Of a stretch of DNA of 64,000 nucleotides, positions 60,001 through 64,000 are shown one piece after another. This stretch comes from Chrysoporthe austroafricana (lineage: Eukaryota; Ascomycota; Sordariomycetes; Diaporthales; Cryphonectriaceae). Location of the stretch: assembly GCA_001051155.2 (NCBI GenBank), contig JYIP02000004.1, positions 4,892,383 through 4,956,382 on the forward strand. The letters are read 5' to 3'. The position numbers and the translations under genes were made by a program. Every line of letters starts with the position of its first letter. Position 1 is the first letter of the stretch. The notes below the pieces were generated by a model. That model saw only the letters and a program-made list of their open reading frames with translations, was not told the DNA's origin and searched no databases.

Positions 60001-61983
60001 TTTTGGGGTATCCTGAACGTTTCTCGCTGCTTGCTATGCTAGCCTTTTTGCTTGAGCGTAGCTTTGCTACTAATTCTTCTCGATTTTCTGCAGCTTATAC
60101 CATTCTTTAGCTTTATCTTATGCATATATAGAATATGCTATTATATAGCATTATCCCTATATAATTTTCCTATCGATATATGCTTGTAAGCAATTGTCGA
60201 GTAGCCCGATATATGCATTATTATTTTCAATATGCAAAACCTTTCTGAATTTTCCTTTCTTTTCTATAACGGAATAGATCAATTAGTCCCATTCTCTAAA
60301 TAAAAACCAATCGTATTTAACTTTCTTGCCGAAATGTATCTAGCAATTGTAATAAATATAGCTAATCTAAGCAAATTCATAATAACGAAAATATAAATAA
60401 TTAATCCTTCTGTCTTTTTGGAATAAGCATCCGTTATTCTGAAATAATATATTTTGGAAAAGTTCTTTTATCGTAAGCCTATAAATAATATATTCAATTT
60501 CCGTATATTTGGATATCCATTTGCTATAATCCTAGCAGTCCTTTTGCTAATAGTAAGCTATTTCTTCCAATAGTTCTTTATCGAGAATTAGAATTGGTAA
60601 GTTATCTGGCTATCTATTAGGGTATATTAATTCTTCGATAATGCTACTAGATATCGATAATTCTAGTTATATAATACCGATTTCTTTTTCTACTATATTG
60701 CTTTATTATTATTCTAGATAGTAATTTAAGGGGTATTTCCTTAAATCTTCCTTATTTCGTAAAAGTCTTTCGCTAGAGCAATCGGAATCGCTATTTTGGA
60801 TATCGGTATCGTAAAATAGGCCTTTCTTGCTTATAGCGAGTTATTATTATCCTTAAAGCTTGCATAGGAACTATCTTAAACCTTTTTTTTCCGAAAAGTG
60901 CAATACGCAATAATTTTAATAGCAAGCTATTTAGCTAAAGCTATCGTAATTAAGGTTTATTACTTATTCCGATTGGATATTTTTGTCTAGCTAATTGGGT
61001 TCCTGTTATTAAGCGACGCTAAGCTGCTTTTCCGGGACTAGCTTCCATTCTCGCTTCTTTTATTCCTGCCGATAATTGCAAGCGATATAGCCTTTCTTGC
61101 TATAATTATAACAAATAACCCTTTTGCATTATTTACGTACAAGAATATCTAATTCTATAAGCCCAATATATGTAATGCCCGAATAAGCTATATTATTTTT
61201 GCTTTTATGCTAAAACTTGCGCTTCCTAATATTCGGCTGATATTGCAAGATAATACTATAATTCTTCTGCTATTATTGCTATCTTTCGTATAGCCGGTTA
61301 TCGATATAGACTGCTTTATTAATAAATTTACTAAATTCTTTAAGTCGGTTTTCCTTATAGAATTTGTCCTTAATTTCTTCCTTAAGCCTTACGTAATAAG
61401 TATTTATAAGAGGTTCGTTTTCGTAATCGAAATAGGCAACGATCTGCCGGAATTTAGCCGTATAGTCCGCAGCCGAGCCGGTTTATCGAAATGCCTCTAA
61501 TTGCCGTATTGCAGTACGTCGTTCGTCCGGGTTTCCAAAAATTTTAGCGAAAGCCGATTCGAAATTGGCATAGCGCTAGAAAATGCGCTTAGTATCCTCT
61601 AAGCGAAATTCTTCAGTATTATCCAAATAGTTGCGAAAAGTTAGCTCTTACTACTGGAAGGCCGTTCTTTCGAAACGACTTCCCGCGAAATCGATCTTGT
61701 CATAAGTAGTTCTGAACTGGGCTCCGTAATACTTGAAATAAGCCTTGAATTGTATTAAGAAGGCCTGAAAGTTTCTTCGAATGCTTTTATAAGGGCCGGG
61801 CTTATCAAGCTTGAAAGCCTTAGCTTGCTAGAAGGCGTTAAGGCGGATAACTTCGTTCTTAATTTTTTCAAGTTGCTAATATAGAGCCATATTCTGTTAC
61901 TGGAATTGCTCGTTAGTAAGAACTACCGGTATTTCTTCCTGAAAAGCCTGGTTATTGAATGAAAACGGGGTTTGGGGCGCCAT
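59983..61983 (-). pseudogene. GyA-5 gag (667 codons, ATG intact)
   Basis: 2001 nt from ATG at 61983 (ATG GCG CC) to TAA at 59983-59985, in one frame; only RIP-type nonsense inside. Capsid core LDKPGPYK and KIFGNPDERR are clear. Knuckle near 61080-61120 with His as Tyr. Slippery CCCAAAA at 60001-60007 (complement). This copy fixes the gag start for the others, where ATA stands in place of ATG. Confidence 0.9.
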
Positions 61984-62045
61984 TATATTCTGAATATTGC
62001 TCAAAGGATATATACTGAACCGATCTTGAATAAGAGCTGTCAAAA

Positions 62046-62461
62046 TATTATGAACGCTATAGCAATTCCTGAAATATACTATAGAATCGAAAGGTTTATA
62101 TTAGCAAAAGCAGTGCCAAGTATAGCCTTGAGCTCCAGGACGGGTTCGTAAGGGTAATGCAATATTCATAAGCCAATATAGCTATCAATAATGGGTCCAA
62201 TTGATATTTAGATTGATAGCTGAAAAACTATTTATCTGTCTAGCCGATAGACCTCCCGGCCTTATATATCCAGTTTTTCAGCTTTGGTTTATAATTGCTC
62301 GACGGGGCTTACTGCTGCTTACCGAGCCTCAGTGAGCTCGGCTAAGCCCTGGTAACCCTAACCCTAGCTTACATAATTCCTGCGGGGCATGTATTTCCAT
62401 TCCTTAATAGTAAGCCCGGGTTAGGGCCTTATCTTTCTGTCCCGTACGTTAGTTTATAATA
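62046..62461 (-). repeat. GyA-5 5' LTR
   Basis: 416 bp. Self-priming pair: AGCTGTCAA at 62035-62043 (primer site, plus-strand view) and TTGATAGCT at 62213-62221. The third base differs from GyA-1 on both sides of the duplex. GTAACCCTAACCCTAG near 62352-62367. Confidence 0.92.
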
Positions 62462-62466
62462 TAACG

Positions 62467-62696
62467 AAAACAAAGATTACTTTAACGCTGCCCGGTCCTT
62501 GCAATGCCAAAATCGCATAATAGGCTTCAAATCCTATATCCAAGCGTATAGGCTAATTAAGATTTTGCAGCTTGATATTTATAATTATACCGACTTTTAC
62601 GATTATATCGGAAAGGAAGAACTATTTGCTATATTCTTTCGCAATTTATTAAACTTTAAAGCTATTATTAAAGCTCGGGAAGTTATTCTTAACTAG
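62467..62696 (+). pseudogene. ORF-X of GyB-2, C-terminal part
   Basis: Resumes ORF-X after TAACG: ENKDYFNAARSLQCQNRII, then YTDFYDYIGKEELFAIFFRN and the end AREVILN, TAG 62694-62696. This is the best preserved stretch of ORF-X (62499-62696 open) and ends at the same codon as GyB-1. Confidence 0.75.
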
Positions 62697-63378
62697 TAAA
62701 TATAATTATCATTTATCGATATAATATTATTAATAGCATATAATGCTGCTTTCTTCTAATAATTTATGGATTTAGCTACTTATATTGAAAACTGGCTATA
62801 ATATTGCTATATAACGATTATATACGGCTATCGGCTTTATATGCCGATATATCCTATCGTAATTTCATTTTATATTTATTATTATTATACTTATTTAATA
62901 CTTTATTATTTGAAAGCTATATTTTCCATTAATATTTACGAGCAATTTTAATCTTTAATTATATCTATACTAAATATTTCGGCAGTAAATACGATTAAGC
63001 ATTACTAAAATATATTTAGATATCGGCTAATCTTATTATATATAAATACTATATATATCTATCTATCCCAAATATAAACCGATTGTAATAGAAGATCAAT
63101 TCTAAGCTCTTAATATAAGCAGGTTTTCTTTTAATTCCCGGCATAAGCATATTTATTATTCAAATTCCCGGCATAAGCATATTTACTTGTTAGGACTCTA
63201 GTACGAATCGGTTTTATGAAACGATTATTATTTCCTATATAATCTCTTTTGTCCAATAATACCGTTATGCTTTTCCTTGCTATATAACCCAAAGTTCTAT
63301 TATATTGTATTACTGCTATTCAAAACGTTTCTAATAATTAGCTTTTTTTGTAAATAAAGGTTATAAAGGGCCGGCAAT
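62697..63378 (+). other. GyB-2 3' untranslated region
   Basis: Homologous to 1465-2146 in the opposite direction. Direct repeats of about 30 bp, AATTCCCGGCATAAGCATAT, at about 63139 and 63170, and a decayed third unit just before. Ends with a purine tract AAAGGGCCGGCAAT before the LTR. Confidence 0.7.
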
Positions 63379-63585
63379 TGATAGCAAAACTTATAAACGA
63401 AGTGAATTCGTAATAGATTTGCCTGGTAAATTTATAATGAATCCTTTAGTAAATACGCAGTAAATTCACTAGGTAAATGCTATACCCTTACCGGGGGGCT
63501 TATATAATGCCTTAATAGGCTTTAGCATAGTTTACTTTCTTGGAAAAACTATGCTTTATAATATATTTCAGTACGTTTACCATTA
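63379..63585 (+). repeat. GyB-2 3' LTR
   Basis: 207 bp, TGATAGC...CCATTA, followed by CTTGT (63586-63590). Confidence 0.92.
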
Positions 63586-64000
63586 CTTGTAATATTCTTT
63601 TAATACGTTTTTAAATTCTAATAATAGTCTTTCCTCGTTTTTTGAAATCTGGAAAAACAAAAAGTACTATTAAGCGTATTTTGCTTCGCTTGCTTCTTGC
63701 TACTATTTTCGAAGCTTAGCTTCCGGTAATTTCGGGTACTTATCGTATGCTAGCCCGAACTTTCGCTTATAATCTTTCTATATTTGCTATTTCAGAAATA
63801 GTATTTCCTTATAATTCTATAATTTATATAGCTTTATAATGCTTTGCGCTAAATTAGTCTTTTATTAATTGCTAATCGTTTGAATTCTTAATCCGTTTTT
63901 AACCCGTGCTTATAAGTTCAAAATATCCATAACCTTTCTTTATTTTTTAGCGAGTTCGTTTGCTTTAAAAGTATATCTGAACTTATTTGAACGCATATTT
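63586..64000 (-). pseudogene. GyA-0 pol, region between protease and RT (continues off the window)
   Basis: Aligns with GyA-3 pol from about 32967 upwards: ACTTGTAATATTCTT-TAATACG and onwards. It completes the interrupted pol of 20910-23671. Heavily mutated. Confidence 0.82.

Larger units (their letters stand above)
55134..62461 (-). mobile_element. GyA-5: full-length GyA (short-LTR subtype) in ORF-X of GyB-2
   Basis: LTRs 55134-55549 and 62046-62461 (416 bp each), TAACG at 55129-55133 and 62462-62466, 7328 bp. The only copy whose gag start codon is still ATG. Confidence 0.95.
23672..63585 (+). mobile_element. GyB-2: full-length GyB with four nested insertions
   Basis: LTRs 23672-23878 and 63379-63585 (207 bp each), with CTTGT duplicated outside. 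Contains GyA-2 (with GyA-3), a solo GyB LTR, GyA-4 and GyA-5. Removing these with their 5-bp duplications leaves about 10.1 kb. The shortfall against GyB-1 is explained by a roughly 530-bp deletion in the 5' part of ORF-X. Lies in opposite orientation to GyB-1. Confidence 0.93.
19778..64000 (-). mobile_element. GyA-0: GyA chromovirus running off the right edge, interrupted by GyB-2
   Basis: Outermost element of the large nest. Its 3' LTR is 19778-20214. ORF-Z, chromodomain, integrase, RNase H and RT follow up to 23671, and the pol sequence resumes at 63586 after GyB-2. CTTGT at 23667-23671 and 63586-63590 marks that insertion. It is visibly more degraded than the copies nested inside, as expected for the oldest layer. 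Gag and the 5' LTR are not in the window. Confidence 0.9.

Overview
The window is one edge of a euchromatic locus of a filamentous ascomycete (Pezizomycotina), followed by about 63 kb of solid, nested, mutated retrotransposon. Only bases 1-205 are ordinary host sequence: the 5' end of a DOM34/pelota gene on the minus strand, leaving the window at its left edge. From about base 400 the composition drops to very AT-rich. From there on almost everything can be assigned to two families of Ty3/gypsy LTR retrotransposons. They carry the signature of repeat-induced point mutation (RIP): C:G to T:A transitions, reading frames riddled with TAA/TAG where CAA, CAG or TGG is expected, and start codons changed from ATG to ATA. 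The RIP pattern is the reason for calling the organism a filamentous ascomycete. I found no tRNA, rRNA or CRISPR, and no host gene apart from DOM34.

Family names here are mine. GyA is a 7.3-7.5 kb chromovirus. Its LTRs are 415-502 bp and begin TGTTATGAAC and end GTTCATAACA. It has a self-complementary primer site of Tf1/sushi type, a gag of about 665 codons, a CCCAAAA slippery heptamer leading into pol in the -1 frame, and pol with protease-RT-RNase H-integrase-chromodomain. It also carries a convergent antisense ORF (called ORF-Z) between pol and the 3' LTR. GyB is a 10.65 kb chromovirus with 207-bp LTRs (TGATAGC...CCATCA), a tRNA-type primer site, gag-pol with chromodomain, and an extra 582-codon sense ORF (ORF-X) downstream of pol.

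Layout. 555-1257 and 19442-19777 hold old GyB and GyA fragments. GyB-1 (1258-19436, minus) is flanked by ATATT and has GyA-1 (6322-13840, plus, flanked by TATAC) inside it. GyA-0 (19778 to beyond the right edge, minus) is interrupted by GyB-2 (23672-63585, plus, flanked by CTTGT). GyB-2 was in turn hit by GyA-2 (24829-39597, TAAGC), a solo GyB LTR (41483-41692, GACGA), GyA-4 (43950-51427, ATTAC) and GyA-5 (55134-62461, minus, TAACG). GyA-2 contains GyA-3 (28999-36307, minus, TATGC). Subtracting the insertions gives native GyB lengths that agree between the two copies once a deletion of roughly 530 bp in GyB-2 is allowed for. This supports the whole reconstruction.

The most interesting parts are ORF-Z, which is conserved in position and convergent to pol in all six GyA copies; ORF-X, a long sense ORF of unknown function in GyB; the conserved -1 frameshift signal; and the self-priming complementarity. 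All retrotransposon genes here are inactivated and are listed as pseudogenes.
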